From an uncultured Bacteroidales bacterium (lineage in GTDB: Bacteria > Bacteroidota > Bacteroidia > Bacteroidales > Paludibacteraceae), in contig ONXE01000128.1 of NCBI GenBank assembly GCA_900321775.1, positions 1-5,646 of the forward strand: a stretch of DNA of 5,646 nucleotides, read 5' to 3'. A model generated the notes under the pieces. The model was not told the origin of the DNA. It was given only the letters and a program-made list of their open reading frames with translations, and searched no databases. The position numbers and the translations under genes were made by a program. Numbering within the stretch: the stretch's first letter is position 1; every line of letters begins with the position of its first letter. Below are positions 5,033-5,646 of this stretch, one piece after another.

Positions 5033-5646
5033 TATCTAATCAGGAAGTTGAAGTTGTTCACGTTCTTGAGCGCAACTCCGGTACCACGGGCGACGCAGTG
5101 GAGCGGATCTTCTGCCACGTGGAACTGGATGGTAATTTTGTCGGTGAGACGTTTAGCCAATCCGTGCAGGAGCGCGCCACCACCGGCGAGGAAGATGCCT
5201 CGGCGTACGATGTCAGCATACAACTCAGGCGGGGTCTGCTCGAGGGCCTGAAGAACGGCGTTCTCTATTTTAGAGATGGATTTCTCAAGGCAATGCGCTA
5301 TTTCCTGATAACTTACGGGCACGGTCATGGGGAGTGCGGTCACTTTGTTCGGGCCGACCACAACGAAGTCCTCGGGGGGATTGTCCAGTTCGGGCAACGC
5401 AGAGCCGACCTGCATCTTGATGCGTTCGGCTGTAGGTTCATCGATGCGGAGGTTGTGCATGCGTCCCATGAACTCGATGATATCGGCATTGAGGTCATCA
5501 CCGGCCACTTTGATGGACTTGTTGGACACAATACCACCGAGGGAGATTACGGCAATCTCAGTCGTACCGCCACCGATGTCCACCACCATGCATCCTTCCG
5601 GCGACTCGACATCGATGCCCATACCGATAGCCGCAGCCATGGGCTC
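5032..5646 (-). CDS. mreB: MreB, actin-like rod-shape protein, C-terminal 204 residues
   Basis: The frame is open to the right window edge and continues upstream of it. The visible 204 residues begin EPMAAAIGMGI, a typical internal MreB stretch, so the ATG at 5640 is not the true start. MreB polymerises with ATP or GTP into membrane-bound filaments that place and orient the elongation machinery. Visible actin-fold signatures are the phosphate-2 motif VVDIGGGTTE (fragment residues 21-30), the LGGIV strand after it, and the adenosine-binding motif FLAGGGALL (152-160). The C-terminal GTGVALKNVNNF is also typical. The missing N-terminal part should be about 140 residues if the protein has the usual length near 345. 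The stop at 5034-5032 directly abuts the repeat-filled gap. Confidence 0.97.
   Translation of the reverse strand, partial: EPMAAAIGMGIDVESPEGCMVVDIGGGTTEIAVISLGGIVSNKSIKVAGDDLNADIIEFMGRMHNLRIDEPTAERIKMQVGSALPELDNPPEDFVVVGPNKVTALPMTVPVSYQEIAHCLEKSISKIENAVLQALEQTPPELYADIVRRGIFLAGGGALLHGLAKRLTDKITIQFHVAEDPLHCVARGTGVALKNVNNFNFLIR

Overview
The window reads as the cell-elongation (rod) gene cluster of a Bacteroidota bacterium, most likely a member of the order Bacteroidales. This rests on the gene order mreB-mreC-mreD-mrdA-rodA, on the sequence style of the proteins (a long RodA, a PBP2 with a Cys/His-rich stretch before its SCN motif, a MreD with a STPG motif) and on the lack of clear Shine-Dalgarno sequences. 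The family Prevotellaceae is a guess; nothing here fixes genus or species.

All genes lie on the minus strand, so the cluster is transcribed from high to low coordinates. From right to left: the C-terminal part of mreB (5646-5032, cut by the window edge); a 265-nt non-coding gap filled with short palindromes and shared linkers (5031-4767); mreC (4766-3921); mreD (3912-3418, or from 3936); mrdA encoding PBP2 (3406-1556); rodA (1581-298); and, 3 nt after the rodA stop, the first 98 codons of a membrane protein that runs off the left edge (294-1). From mreC onward the genes are separated by at most 11 nt or overlap, as expected for one translationally coupled transcript. The mreB-mreC gap is the only real break.

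The proteins should act together as the elongasome. MreB filaments on the inner face of the membrane connect through MreC and MreD to the RodA-PBP2 pair. RodA polymerises glycan strands from lipid II, and PBP2 cross-links them, giving lateral wall growth. All catalytic motifs that can be checked are intact (PBP2 SxxK, SCN and KTG; the RodA conserved acidic loop residue; MreB nucleotide-binding glycine motifs), so the visible machinery looks functional.

I see no phage, IS, CRISPR, tRNA or rRNA. The coding part is ordinary. The parts that deserve a second look are the modular palindrome array between mreB and mreC, where the linker is conserved but the hairpin stems differ, and the unidentified membrane protein gene coupled to rodA. 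I do not see a clearly new biological system.
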